From assembly GCA_046349395.1 (NCBI GenBank), contig JAXMCK010000006.1, positions 62,001-126,000 on the forward strand: DNA of 64,000 nucleotides, in the 5' to 3' direction. Each line of letters begins with the position of its first letter. The stretch's first letter is position 1. The translations under genes were made by a program, and so were the position numbers. Source of the stretch: JAXMCK01 sp046349395. GTDB lineage: Bacteria; Pseudomonadota; Alphaproteobacteria; Geminicoccales; Geminicoccaceae. Positions 16,495-24,955 of this stretch are shown one piece after another. The notes under the pieces were generated by a model that was not told where the DNA came from, ran no database searches, and was given only the letters and a program-made list of their open reading frames with translations.

Positions 16495-17820
16495 TCACTG
16501 CTGCACGCCCAGCAGCTTCAGGTCGACCGACTCGCCCATCGCCTTGTAGCCGGCGTCGTTCGGGTGGAGGTGATCGCCTTTGTCGTACTGCGCCTGGATG
16601 TGCTTCGGGTTCTGCGGATCGCGCGTCAGGGCGTCGAAGTCGATGACCCCGTCGAAGGCGCCGCTGGTGCGGATCCACTCGTCGATCGCCACCCGCTTCG
16701 CCTCCTTCTCCTCGTTGTAGTAGCCGTAGAACGGCGTGCCGTGGAACGTGTCCTCGAACGGGGTCAGCGTGGCGCCGATGATCCGCATGCCGTTCGCATG
16801 GGCGCGGGCGATGAGTTGTTCGTAGCCGGCGATGACGTCCTCGGCCGAGGGTGCCGGCTCACCCTTCGGCGTCAGCAGCATGTCCGGCCAGCCGATGTCG
16901 TTGATGCCCATCATCAGGACGACCGTGTCGGCCAGCGGGTGGCTCAGCACATCGCGGTCGAAGCGGGCCAGCGCGTTGACGCCCATCCGGTCGCGCAGCA
17001 CGCGGGCACCGGAGATGCCCTCGTTGAGGACGGCGACCTCCGGAGCGGCCTTCGCCATCCGCTCGGCCAGGATGTCGGGCCAGCGGTGGTTGGCATCGAG
17101 CGTCGAGCCGTCGCCGTCGGTGATCGAATCGCCGAACAGCACGACGGCGCGATTGCCCTGCTCCGCCTCGACGGCGAGCCCACTCAGGAAGATCCAGGAG
17201 GTGATGGTCTGCGCCGGCTCGAACGTCTCGGCACCCGTGAAGTCGCCCTCGTTCGAGATGTAGGACGTCCGCCTCGCGTCGCGGTGCCAGGTGGTCGTCG
17301 GCGTGATCTCCGGCAGGAAGAGGCTGACCGAAACGTCGCCGAGCGCCTTCACGTCGAGGTCGACCGGGTCGCTCCACACCGGGGCACCGGGCGGGACGGT
17401 GATGGAGGGGTGGCCGCTGAAGGTGAGCGGCCGATCCGAGCCGGCGACGATGGCACCGTTCGCGCCGGCCAGGGCGACATGGGCGGCCCCGATCACCAGG
17501 GGCTGGTCGCCATACTCGTTGGACAGCTCCACTCTGATCCGGTCGCCGCCCAGGCTGACGCGGGCGTTCTGCCGAATCGTCTGGTTGCGCAGGGCGCGTG
17601 GGATCTCGATCGGCACTGCGAAGTCGGGACCCCACAAGGGCTGCGGGCTGGCTGACCAGGTGTCGATCCAGAGGCCAGCATCGGCGCGCTGCGTCTCGGC
17701 CGACGAGGTGACGGACCCGGCCAGGGTCGCCAGGACCAGCATGGCGGCGGCGACCGCGTGTCGACCGAACCGATGCGCGAGAGAGAATGGCAGCGTTCTT
17801 GTGTGTGCGTATGTCGGCAC
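16495..17820 (-). CDS. secreted SGNH/GDSL-type hydrolase with N-terminal beta domain
   Basis: A 441-residue protein starting at a GTG with a strong GGGAGGAG site just upstream. Residues 10-42 form a signal peptide ending near S-S-A-E-T. Residues 50-210 are a beta-sandwich domain (W-S-A-S-P-Q-P, then L-S-N-E-Y-G) found in two-domain SGNH hydrolases. The catalytic domain starts at V-V-L-F-G-D-S-I-T-D-G near residue 225, with M-G-I-N-D-I-G and a final D-H-L-H-P-N-D block carrying the Asp and His. The family removes acyl groups from polysaccharides or other esters outside the cytoplasm; the substrate is unknown. Confidence 0.88.
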   Translation of the reverse strand: MPTYAHTRTLPFSLAHRFGRHAVAAAMLVLATLAGSVTSSAETQRADAGLWIDTWSASPQPLWGPDFAVPIEIPRALRNQTIRQNARVSLGGDRIRVELSNEYGDQPLVIGAAHVALAGANGAIVAGSDRPLTFSGHPSITVPPGAPVWSDPVDLDVKALGDVSVSLFLPEITPTTTWHRDARRTSYISNEGDFTGAETFEPAQTITSWIFLSGLAVEAEQGNRAVVLFGDSITDGDGSTLDANHRWPDILAERMAKAAPEVAVLNEGISGARVLRDRMGVNALARFDRDVLSHPLADTVVLMMGINDIGWPDMLLTPKGEPAPSAEDVIAGYEQLIARAHANGMRIIGATLTPFEDTFHGTPFYGYYNEEKEAKRVAIDEWIRTSGAFDGVIDFDALTRDPQNPKHIQAQYDKGDHLHPNDAGYKAMGESVDLKLLGVQQ

Positions 17821-17963
17821 GTTGTTCTCCTCCCGTTCCGCGCGCTGTCCGCGCGCGCCGACATCAACGGTAGAACGGCGCTACCGTTGCGGGAGAAGAC
17901 GGTTTGCGTGGCAGGCGCTACGCGGCCGCTGCATAGACTGCCGTCGATCCGGTAGTTCGTCGT

Positions 17964-18172
17964 CACCGGCGGCCGCCTCGTCGTCGTGGCGGTGAACACA
18001 CCGTGATCTGCGGCCTCGGCGAAACCGTCGCCGCGATGCTGATGCACCACGTCCCCTTCCGCCAGATCGGCCTGCCCGACGAGTTCCTCCGCGCCCCGCC
18101 GACCCTGCACGGCCTCTACGGCATCTCCAGCGCCAAGGTGGCCGACGGGATAAGGCATGGCTCTGAGCCGGC
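17964..18172 (+). pseudogene. remnant of a transketolase-type C-terminal domain
   Basis: In the plus strand, T-G-G-R-L-V-V-V-A runs in one frame and then E-H-T-V-I-C-G-L-G-E-T continues in the next, exactly where transketolases have V-V-V-A-E-N-H-T-V-I-G-G-L-G-E. The continuation R-Q-I-G-L-P-D-E-F, then L-H-G-L-Y-G-I-S-S-A-K, also fits the transketolase C-terminal domain. The rest of the gene is absent on both sides and the join at about 17990 needs a one-base frameshift. It lies between two SGNH hydrolase genes and its end touches the stop of the second one. Confidence 0.6.
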
Positions 18173-18973
18173 TCATGAGCCCAGCAGATCCAATGCCGCC
18201 GCGGCGAGGCGGGCATGGGCGCGGCTCGTGGGGTGGATCGAGTCCCAGAAGAGGTGGCCGTCGCAGCGGCCGTGGCCGAGGCAGGGCTCGGCGAGGCTCG
18301 TGAAGCCGGCGGCGGCGGGATCGGCGAGCACGCGGGCGGCCAGGGCCGCGACGTCGAGGCGGAGAAGGGTCGCCCGGCCGCCGGCCTCGGCGCGGTCGAG
18401 GGCGCGCGTCAGGGCGGTGCGGTAGACCGCACTCAGGCGGTCCGCCTCGGCCGCCACGGCGCGGCCGGCGGAGCGGAGTGCGGGGGTCATGCCGATGTCC
18501 GGCAGGTTCGGTACGAGAATGGTCCGAGCACCGGCCTCGACGAGCAGGTGCACGGCATCGCCGACCGCCGCACCGGCCCGTTCCGCCGCCCCGCGCGGGT
18601 CCGGAGAGAAGCCCGCGGCCAGCAGGTCGTTGCCGCCGGCCCAGACGGTGTGGAGGGCCGCCTGGTCCGCCGCACCGCGCCTGACAGCGAGGTAGTCACG
18701 GACCTGTCCGGCGAGCGCGTGCGGCCCGCCTGCCGCCAGCGCACCGCCTACGGCGTGATTGGTGCCGCCTTGGCGCGACGGAAGCAGCTCGACGCCGAGG
18801 CTGACCGCCAGATGCTCCACCCAGACCGGCCCGTCGGAGAACCGCCCGGCATTGCCGTTGTCCGACAGGCTGTCGCCGAAGGCGACGAGTGACGGGAAGC
18901 CCAGGGTCAAGGCTCGTGCGCTCACGAGAAGTGCCGGCAGGGCGGCGGCAGCGAGGACATGGCGGCGATGCAC
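18173..18973 (-). CDS. secreted SGNH/GDSL lipase-like esterase
   Basis: A 266-residue protein with a GTG start and an R-R-H-V-L motif at residues 3-7 before a hydrophobic Ala/Leu segment, which could be a Tat or Sec signal. Block I is A-F-G-D-S-L-S-D-N-G (about residues 32-41), block III is A-G-G-N-D-L-L, and block V is W-D-S-I-H-P-T near the end. This set matches the thermolabile hemolysin/phospholipase-like branch of GDSL lipases. It is a different branch from the enzyme at 16495, so the two are not a simple duplication. Substrate unknown. Confidence 0.87.
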   Translation of the reverse strand: MHRRHVLAAAALPALLVSARALTLGFPSLVAFGDSLSDNGNAGRFSDGPVWVEHLAVSLGVELLPSRQGGTNHAVGGALAAGGPHALAGQVRDYLAVRRGAADQAALHTVWAGGNDLLAAGFSPDPRGAAERAGAAVGDAVHLLVEAGARTILVPNLPDIGMTPALRSAGRAVAAEADRLSAVYRTALTRALDRAEAGGRATLLRLDVAALAARVLADPAAAGFTSLAEPCLGHGRCDGHLFWDSIHPTSRAHARLAAAALDLLGS

Positions 18974-19054
18974 GGTCCAGCCCGGCGTGGTCGAGGCCGG
19001 CTCAACCGGGCGGGTGATGGAGGGTTCCCGCCCGGGGCTCGGACCAGGGCCGTC

Positions 19055-19429
19055 TCAGGCCTCGGTCGGGCGGCTCGACTTTCCGTGCACGGCGACACTG
19101 CCGTCCTCCAGGATCGCATGTCCGGCGTCGATCACGCCCTCGTCGATGGTACCCGTCACGGTGATCATCTGGCCTGGTGCCAGGCCCTGGAGACGGAGAT
19201 GGCGGGCATCGACCGTAATGGTGCCGCCCAGCGCATCGACCAGGACGAAGCGGCCATGGCCCGCGACCGCGTCGACGGTGCCGCCGACGGTGGCGGCCCG
19301 CGCCGCACCGAGCTCGCTCACGAAGGAGGGGGCGGTCGGCTGGACTGCGATCCGCTCGCCGGCGAAGGCGCTGCCCGCGGCACCGAGGAACGTGGCGGCG
19401 ACGAGGGCGAGAGCGGTGGCTTTCTGCAT
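19055..19429 (-). CDS. small periplasmic OB-fold-like protein
   Basis: About 124 residues. The start at 19429 follows a GAGAAGA site and gives a clean Sec signal peptide (M-Q-K-A-T to A-G-S-A-F-A). The mature part has G-T-V-D-A-V, a glycine-rich turn, F-V-L-V-D-A-L-G-G-T-I-T-V-D-A and V-T-V-T/M-I-T-V-T-G-T-I-D strands. That is the pattern of small periplasmic OB-fold proteins (YgiW/YdeI-like). A function cannot be named. It stands alone between the SGNH and RraA-like genes. Confidence 0.65.
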   Translation of the reverse strand: MQKATALALVAATFLGAAGSAFAGERIAVQPTAPSFVSELGAARAATVGGTVDAVAGHGRFVLVDALGGTITVDARHLRLQGLAPGQMITVTGTIDEGVIDAGHAILEDGSVAVHGKSSRPTEA

Positions 19430-19546
19430 GATGTCTTCTCCGGTTCGTCGCGGGCGATTGCCCGTCGACATGCGCGCACCATGCCTCGGACTCTCTGAGC
19501 CGAGCCTGAACCCGCCGTTCAGCTTGCATTCACCGCCGCATGGGGC

Positions 19547-20221
19547 TCACGGGACGATCTCGGCCGCCGGCACGTTGAACACCTCGACCGTGCCGGCCCC
19601 AGTGGCGAGGCGCGCTTCCCATCCCTCCTCGGCGCGAACCATCGCCTGCGCCGCCTGAAGGCGTGCCGCCGCTTCGCCCCGGGGCACCACCACGAGTCCG
19701 TCGTCGTCGCCCAGGATCAGGTCGCCTGGGGTGACCGGCACGCCGCCGAAGACGACCGTCTCGTTGACCGAGCCGCGCTCCATCGAGGAGGGGCCGCGCG
19801 CCGTGCGGCCGCGGGCGAAGACGGGGAAATCGGGCCACGAGACGAGCGTACCGACATCGCGGACGGCCCCGTCGACGACCACGCCCGCGACCTTCTTCAG
19901 CCGTGCCGCACCGGACAGCAGCTCGCCGATCATGGCGGCGTCCATGCGCCCGCCGGCGGCGATCACGATCACGTCGCCGGCCTGCGCCTCGGCGATGGCG
20001 TGGTGGACGGCACCATAGTCGGCGTACTGGCACCAAGCCGTCACAGCCGGGCCGACCAACCTCGCCGAACCGGAGAAGGGGCGCAGGGCGTGGAGTGCGG
20101 GATCGACCAGCGTGCGGCCTTGGAGCAGGTCGGCGGCGATGGTCGTGGGCACGCCGCCCCAGGCATCGACCAGTTCCCGCGCGAGCGGCTGCCGGCTCGG
20201 GCGATGGATGCGGGTGGGCAT
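19547..20221 (-). CDS. RraA family protein, probable 4-hydroxy-4-methyl-2-oxoglutarate aldolase-like
   Basis: A 224-residue protein. The start at 20221 follows a GAGGAAG site. It shows the family pattern: P-T-T-I-A-A-D-L-L-Q-G near residue 27, V-G-P-A-V-T-A near 58, G-D-V-I-V-I-A-A-G-G near 83 and V-V-V-D-G-A-V-R-D-V near 117, with the R-D of the last motif being metal/substrate ligands in HMG/CHA aldolases. Such enzymes cleave 4-hydroxy-2-oxo acids to pyruvate, while some members are regulators of RNase E; the island setting favours the aldolase role. It is divergent from the cysteine hydrolase gene. Confidence 0.83.
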   Translation of the reverse strand: MPTRIHRPSRQPLARELVDAWGGVPTTIAADLLQGRTLVDPALHALRPFSGSARLVGPAVTAWCQYADYGAVHHAIAEAQAGDVIVIAAGGRMDAAMIGELLSGAARLKKVAGVVVDGAVRDVGTLVSWPDFPVFARGRTARGPSSMERGSVNETVVFGGVPVTPGDLILGDDDGLVVVPRGEAAARLQAAQAMVRAEEGWEARLATGAGTVEVFNVPAAEIVP

Positions 20222-20337
20222 GGTGCCTGCTTCCTCAGGTGACGATCGGTCGGCCCGTCGTGACGGCGGTGGGCGCCGAAGTCCAGCCGTCGCCCGCAGC
20301 ACGGCAACGCGTTCTCCGCGCAGCCGTTCTCTGCGGC

Positions 20338-20946
20338 GTGATCCTGCCCCTGCCCCACGGCCCGCTGCCGGCCGGCACCGCCCATCTCTGCATCGACATG
20401 CAGAGACTCTTCGCCGAGCCGACGCCGTGGCAGACGCCCTGGATGGCGCACACGCGCCCCGTCGCCGAGCGGCTGGCGCGGCACCGGCCCGAGAGCAACG
20501 TCTTCACGCGGTTCATTCCCCCGCACCGGCCCGAGGACGCGGGCGGCGCCTGGCTCCGCTATTTCGACCGTTGGCGCGAGCTGACGGGCGAGATCGTCGA
20601 GCCGCATCTCCTGGAGCTTGTGCCGGAGCTGAAGGTGCTGGCACCGGCCGGCCTCGTCGTCGACAAGAGCGTCTATTCGGCCTTCCACGACGGTCGCCTC
20701 GCCCCGCATCTGCAGCGGCAGGGTATCGACACGCTCGTCGTCTCGGGCACGGAGACCGACGTCTGCGTGCTGGCCTCGGTCCTGGCCGCCGTCGATCACG
20801 GCTTTCGGGTCGTGGTCGCCGTCGATGCGCTCTGCAGCTCGGCGGATGCGACGCACGACGCGCTGGTGCAGGTCTACCGCGACCGCTTCGGCCAGCAGAT
20901 CGAGCCCGCCACGGTCGACACCATCCTGGCGCAGTGGGACGCCTGA
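20338..20946 (+). CDS. cysteine hydrolase, isochorismatase family
   Basis: About 202 residues with a GTG start. The catalytic triad is visible: Asp in L-C-I-D-M-Q-R-L, Lys in V-V-D-K-S-V-Y-S-A-F, and Cys in G-T-E-T-D-V-C-V-L-A, which also has the cis-peptide segment upstream of the Cys. The family includes nicotinamidases, N-carbamoyl amidases and ureidoacrylate hydrolases. Substrate cannot be assigned. Its partner across the divergent promoter is the RraA-like gene, and its 3-prime end meets the ABC operon head to head with a gap of 13 bases. Confidence 0.85.
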   Translation: MILPLPHGPLPAGTAHLCIDMQRLFAEPTPWQTPWMAHTRPVAERLARHRPESNVFTRFIPPHRPEDAGGAWLRYFDRWRELTGEIVEPHLLELVPELKVLAPAGLVVDKSVYSAFHDGRLAPHLQRQGIDTLVVSGTETDVCVLASVLAAVDHGFRVVVAVDALCSSADATHDALVQVYRDRFGQQIEPATVDTILAQWDA

Positions 20947-20959
20947 GATCGGACCGTAG

Positions 20960-21943
20960 TCAGCCGCCCAGCGGAAAGTGGCAGGCGACCTGCCGGCCCG
21001 ATGTCAGCGTCCGCAGCGGCGGGCGCTCGGTCCGGCACCGCTCCTGGGCGATCGGACAGCGCGGATGGAAACGGCAGCCGGGCGGCGGTGCCGTGGGGCT
21101 CGGGACATCGCCCTGCAGGATGATCCGCCGCCGGCGCGGTCCCGACGTGTGCGGGCCCGGCACGGCCGAAATGAGCGCTTCCGTGTAGGGGTGGGCCGGT
21201 GAGCCGAACAGCTCGTCCGTCGGCGCCAGCTCGACGATGGAGCCCAGATACATCACCGCGACACGGGTCGAGACCTGACGCACGACGCTGAGGTCGTGGG
21301 CGATGAAGACGTAGGTGAGGCCGAGCCGCTGCTGCAGGTCGGCCAGGAGGTTGACGACCTGCGCCTGGATCGAGACGTCGAGTGCCGAGACCGGCTCGTC
21401 CGCCACGATCAGTGCCGGCTCCAGCGCCAGGGCGCGGGCGATGCCGACGCGCTGCCGCTGGCCGCCCGAGAACTCGTGCGGGAAGCGGTCGAGTTGCTCG
21501 GGGGACAGGCCGACGAGATGCATCAGCTCGCGGCAGCGGGCCTGGATCTCGGCCGAGGTGGCGTGCCCGTGCACCCGCAGCGGCTCGGCGATGAGGTCGC
21601 CCACGCGCCGGCGCGGGTTGAGCGAGGCCGACGGGTCCTGGAACACCATCTGCAGCCGGCGCCGCAGCGGCCGCAGCTGCCGCGTTCCGAGATCGCCGAT
21701 CTCGCGGCCCTCGAAGCGCAGGCGGCCGCTCGTGATGTCGTAGAGGCGGACGAGGCAGCGCCCGAGGGTGGACTTGCCGCAGCCGGACTCGCCGACGAGC
21801 CCCAGCGTCTCGCCCTTGATCACCTCCAGCGACACGCCGTCGACCGCCTGCAGTTCGCGCCGGTCGCGCGAGAACAGGCCGCCGCCGACCTTGAAGGTCT
21901 TGCCGAGATCGATCGCCTCGAGCAGCGGCTGACCGATCGTCAT
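20960..21943 (-). CDS. oligopeptide/dipeptide ABC transporter ATP-binding protein, DppF/OppF type
   Basis: A 327-residue ATPase. Walker A is G-E-S-G-C-G-K-S-T, the signature is S-G-G-Q-R-Q-R, Walker B is A-L-I-V-A-D-E-P, and the switch His is in I-A-H-D-L. The C-terminal extension has the [11 protein letters not shown] motif of oligopeptide importers, which often binds an iron-sulphur cluster. The start at 21943 overlaps the preceding gene by four bases. It is the last gene of the peptide uptake operon and would pair with the ATPase at 21940. Confidence 0.92.
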   Translation of the reverse strand: MTIGQPLLEAIDLGKTFKVGGGLFSRDRRELQAVDGVSLEVIKGETLGLVGESGCGKSTLGRCLVRLYDITSGRLRFEGREIGDLGTRQLRPLRRRLQMVFQDPSASLNPRRRVGDLIAEPLRVHGHATSAEIQARCRELMHLVGLSPEQLDRFPHEFSGGQRQRVGIARALALEPALIVADEPVSALDVSIQAQVVNLLADLQQRLGLTYVFIAHDLSVVRQVSTRVAVMYLGSIVELAPTDELFGSPAHPYTEALISAVPGPHTSGPRRRRIILQGDVPSPTAPPPGCRFHPRCPIAQERCRTERPPLRTLTSGRQVACHFPLGG

Positions 21944-22929
21944 GCCGCGGCGTCCAGCCGTTCCGGGTGGTGGAGGAAGCAGGCGACGGCGTGCCCGTCC
22001 GCCTCGACCAAAGCGGGGCGGCGATCGCAGGCGGGCATGCGGCGCCGGCATCTTGGGGCGAAGGCGCAGCCTGGCGGCAGGGCCAGGAGCGAGGGCGGGC
22101 TACCCGGAATGGCCGGCAGCCGCGACGGCCGGGGTCCCTCGATCGGCGGGATCGATTCGAGCAGGGCCTCGGTATAGGGGTGCTGGGGATCGCCCAGCAC
22201 GATCTCCTTGCTGCCGCGCTCGACGATGCGGCCGGCATACATGACCATCACCCGGTCGGCGACCTCGGCGACGACACCCATGTCGTGGGTGATCAGCACG
22301 ATGGAAGAGCCGAACTCCTCCCGCAGCCGCTGCAGCAGCTCCAGGATCTGGGCCTGCACCGTGACGTCGAGGGCCGTCGTCGGCTCGTCCGCCAACAGCA
22401 GCTTCGGATTGCAGGAGAGCGCCATCGCGATCACGGCACGCTGGCGCATGCCGCCCGAGAGCTGGTGCGGGTAGCGGTCGATCGCGGCTTTCGGATCGGC
22501 GATGCCGACGGCGGCGACGAGCTCGATGGCCCGGTCACGCGCGGCCTTGGCCGACAGGCCCTGATGGGTGCGGAGCTGCTCCGCGATCTGCCAGCCGATC
22601 GTGTAGACCGGGGTGAGAGCGGTCATCGGGTCCTGGAAGATCATCGCGACGTCGCCGCCGCGCAGTGCCCGCATCTCGCGCTGCGGCAGGCCGATCAGCT
22701 CCCGGCCGCGGAACTTGATGGACCCGGTGACGTCGACATTCACCTCGCCGAGCAGGCCCAGGATGCTCATCACGGTGACGGTCTTGCCGGAGCCCGACTC
22801 GCCGACGATCGAGACGATCTCGCGCTCGCCGATGTCGAACGTCACGCCGTCGACCGCGCGCACGGTGCCGGCCTCGGTACGGAACCGGACGGAGAGGTCG
22901 CGGACGGCCAGCAGCGGTGCCTCAGGCAT
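21940..22929 (-). CDS. oligopeptide/dipeptide ABC transporter ATP-binding protein, DppD/OppD type
   Basis: A 329-residue ATPase. Walker A reads G-E-S-G-S-G-K-T-V, the signature S-G-G-M-R-Q-R, Walker B L-L-L-A-D-E-P and the switch I-T-H-D-M-G-V-V. The oligopeptide-type tail [11 protein letters not shown] is present. The start at 22929 lies inside the end of the permease gene, an eight-base overlap that suggests coupled translation. It drives uptake with the DppF-type partner next to it. Confidence 0.92.
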   Translation of the reverse strand: MPEAPLLAVRDLSVRFRTEAGTVRAVDGVTFDIGEREIVSIVGESGSGKTVTVMSILGLLGEVNVDVTGSIKFRGRELIGLPQREMRALRGGDVAMIFQDPMTALTPVYTIGWQIAEQLRTHQGLSAKAARDRAIELVAAVGIADPKAAIDRYPHQLSGGMRQRAVIAMALSCNPKLLLADEPTTALDVTVQAQILELLQRLREEFGSSIVLITHDMGVVAEVADRVMVMYAGRIVERGSKEIVLGDPQHPYTEALLESIPPIEGPRPSRLPAIPGSPPSLLALPPGCAFAPRCRRRMPACDRRPALVEADGHAVACFLHHPERLDAAA

Positions 22930-23893
22930 GGCGCACCCGCGGGTCGAGCCAGAGATAGAGGAGGTCCACCACCGCATTGGCGACGACGACGAAGAAGGCC
23001 GCGTACATTACGGTCGCCATGATCATCGGCAGGTCGAGGTTCAGGAGCGCGTCATAGGTCAGTTTGCCCACGCCCTGCAGGCCGAACACCACCTCGGTCA
23101 GCAGCGCCCCGCCGCCGACCAGCGCACCGAAGTCGAGACCGAAGAGCGAGACGATGCCGACGAGCGAGGTGCGTAAAGCGTGGCGGATCAGCACCGCCCC
23201 CTCGCTCAGGCCCTTGGCGCGTGCCGTCCTGACATAGTCCTCGTGCAGCGCCTGGATCAGGTCGGCGCGGAGCACCCGCGCATAGAGGCCGACATAGAGC
23301 ACAGCCAGCGTGGTCCAGGGGATGACGAGCGTCTGGAACCAGCCCACCGGGTCCTCGAGCAGCGGCTTGTAGCCGAGGCCAGGAACCCAGCTGAACAGCC
23401 AGGTGTCGTGGAAGCGACTCTGCGAGAGCAGGTTCGCCACCTCGCCCAGCCAGAATACCGGCATCGAGATGCCGATCAGGCCGATCACCATGAGGCCGTG
23501 ATCGACGACGGTGTTCCGCATGGCGGCAGCGACGAGGCCGATGGCCACACCGCCGGCGATCCAGAGCACGGCCGCCCCCAGCACGAGCGACAACGTGACC
23601 GGAGCAGCCCGCATGACCTGCGGCACGACGAACTGGCCGCGGTTGACGAACGAGGTGAGGTCGCGGCTGACGAAGAGGCGCCGCATCATCACGACGTACT
23701 GGACCGGCAGCGGCCGATCGAGGCCGAAATCCTTGCGCACGGCGGCCAGGGTCTCCGGAGCCGCGTTGCGGCCGGCGATGCGGGCGGCGGGGTCGGAGCC
23801 TGGTGTCGCGAAGAAGATGAGGAAGACCAGCACGCTGATGCCGAACATGACGAACAGCATCTGACCGAAGCGGGAGAGGACGGCAGAAGCCAA
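22922..23893 (-). CDS. peptide ABC transporter permease, DppB type
   Basis: A 323-residue inner-membrane protein with about six transmembrane segments. The first begins at F-V-M-F-G-I-S-V-L-V-F-L, as usual for DppB. The cytoplasmic coupling loop is E-D-Y-V-R-T-A-R-A-K-G-L, the EAA motif that contacts the ATPase. The predicted start is TTG, chosen because it gives the usual DppB N-terminus; no clear ribosome-binding site is seen. It lies five bases after the DppC-type gene, which is the reverse of the common B-C order. Confidence 0.88.
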   Translation of the reverse strand: MASAVLSRFGQMLFVMFGISVLVFLIFFATPGSDPAARIAGRNAAPETLAAVRKDFGLDRPLPVQYVVMMRRLFVSRDLTSFVNRGQFVVPQVMRAAPVTLSLVLGAAVLWIAGGVAIGLVAAAMRNTVVDHGLMVIGLIGISMPVFWLGEVANLLSQSRFHDTWLFSWVPGLGYKPLLEDPVGWFQTLVIPWTTLAVLYVGLYARVLRADLIQALHEDYVRTARAKGLSEGAVLIRHALRTSLVGIVSLFGLDFGALVGGGALLTEVVFGLQGVGKLTYDALLNLDLPMIMATVMYAAFFVVVANAVVDLLYLWLDPRVRHA

Positions 23894-23898
23894 GGCGG

Positions 23899-24945
23899 TC
23901 AGGCCAGCTGGATCTTGGCGCGGGGGTCCAGCGCGTCACGCACGCCGTCGCCCAGGATGTTCAGCGCCAGCACGGTGAGCACGATGGCGATGCCGGGTGC
24001 CAGCGCCACCCAGGGCCGGGTGTAGAGCATCGTCTGCCCGTCCTGGATGATCGTGCCCCAACTGGCATCGGGCGGCTGCACGCCGATCGACAGGAAGGAG
24101 AGGGCCGATTCCGTCAGGATCGCGATCGCCAGCATGAGCGGGCAGAAGACGATGAGCGTGGTGGCGATGTTGGGCAGCACGTCGCGGAGCAGGATCCGGT
24201 AGGCCGGCACGCCGAGACCCACGGCCGCCAGCACGAACTCGCTGCGCTCCAGCGAGAGCACCTGCCCCCGGACCGGACGGGCGACATAGGGCACGTAGAC
24301 AAGGCCGATGATCGCGATCGGCAGCAGCAGGCTGCCCGAGGTGATGGTGATCGGGCCGATGGTGACGCCGTGCGCGATCAGCACGATCGAGAGCGAGATG
24401 GCGAGGAGATAGACCGGAAAGGCCCAGAGCACGTCGAGCAGGCGGCCCAGCACGAGATCGACGATGCCGCCGAAATAGCCGGCGACCACGCCGACGATCG
24501 CCGCCAGCACGAGGCATATCGCGGTGGCGGCGACGCCGATCATGAGCGAGTTGCGGCCGCCATAGAGCAGACGGGCGGCGACGTCCCGGCCCTGGCTGTC
24601 GGCCCCCAACATGTAGGGGCCAAGCCGCCAAGTCGGCCCGACGGGCGTGAAGCCCAGGCCCAGGCCCTCGGTCTCCTGCTCCATCACCGGCATCGTCTGG
24701 CCGTCGAGGAGGAAGGTGCCGTCGAGGTTGGAGCGGAACGGGTCCGTGCCCGACACGTACCGTGCGTAGGCCGGGGCCAGCAGGCAGGCCATGATGATGA
24801 GGAAAAGACCGAGCAGCGCGGTCATGGCCGCCCGATCGCGTCCGAGCTTGCGCGCGGCACTCGCCCACGGCCCCAGCGCCGCGCGGCGGACCTGACCGGC
24901 CGCGGGAGTTCCCGCGGCCGGCAGATCCTCGGTTCGAGCCGCCAC
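23899..24945 (-). CDS. peptide ABC transporter permease, DppC type
   Basis: A 348-residue membrane protein with a GTG start. A cytoplasmic N-terminal tail precedes the first transmembrane segment (L-L-G-L-F-L-I-I-M-A). The family motif L-L-G-A-D-S/T-Q-G-R-D appears as M-L-G-A-D-S-Q-G-R-D-V-A-A-R-L near residue 118. The EAA-like coupling loop lies around L-S-L-E-R-S-E-F-V-L-A-A. It pairs with the DppB-type permease that follows. A 55-residue periplasmic insert between the first two segments is typical of this group. Confidence 0.9.
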   Translation of the reverse strand: MAARTEDLPAAGTPAAGQVRRAALGPWASAARKLGRDRAAMTALLGLFLIIMACLLAPAYARYVSGTDPFRSNLDGTFLLDGQTMPVMEQETEGLGLGFTPVGPTWRLGPYMLGADSQGRDVAARLLYGGRNSLMIGVAATAICLVLAAIVGVVAGYFGGIVDLVLGRLLDVLWAFPVYLLAISLSIVLIAHGVTIGPITITSGSLLLPIAIIGLVYVPYVARPVRGQVLSLERSEFVLAAVGLGVPAYRILLRDVLPNIATTLIVFCPLMLAIAILTESALSFLSIGVQPPDASWGTIIQDGQTMLYTRPWVALAPGIAIVLTVLALNILGDGVRDALDPRAKIQLA

Positions 24946-24955
24946 CCTGCCGGCT

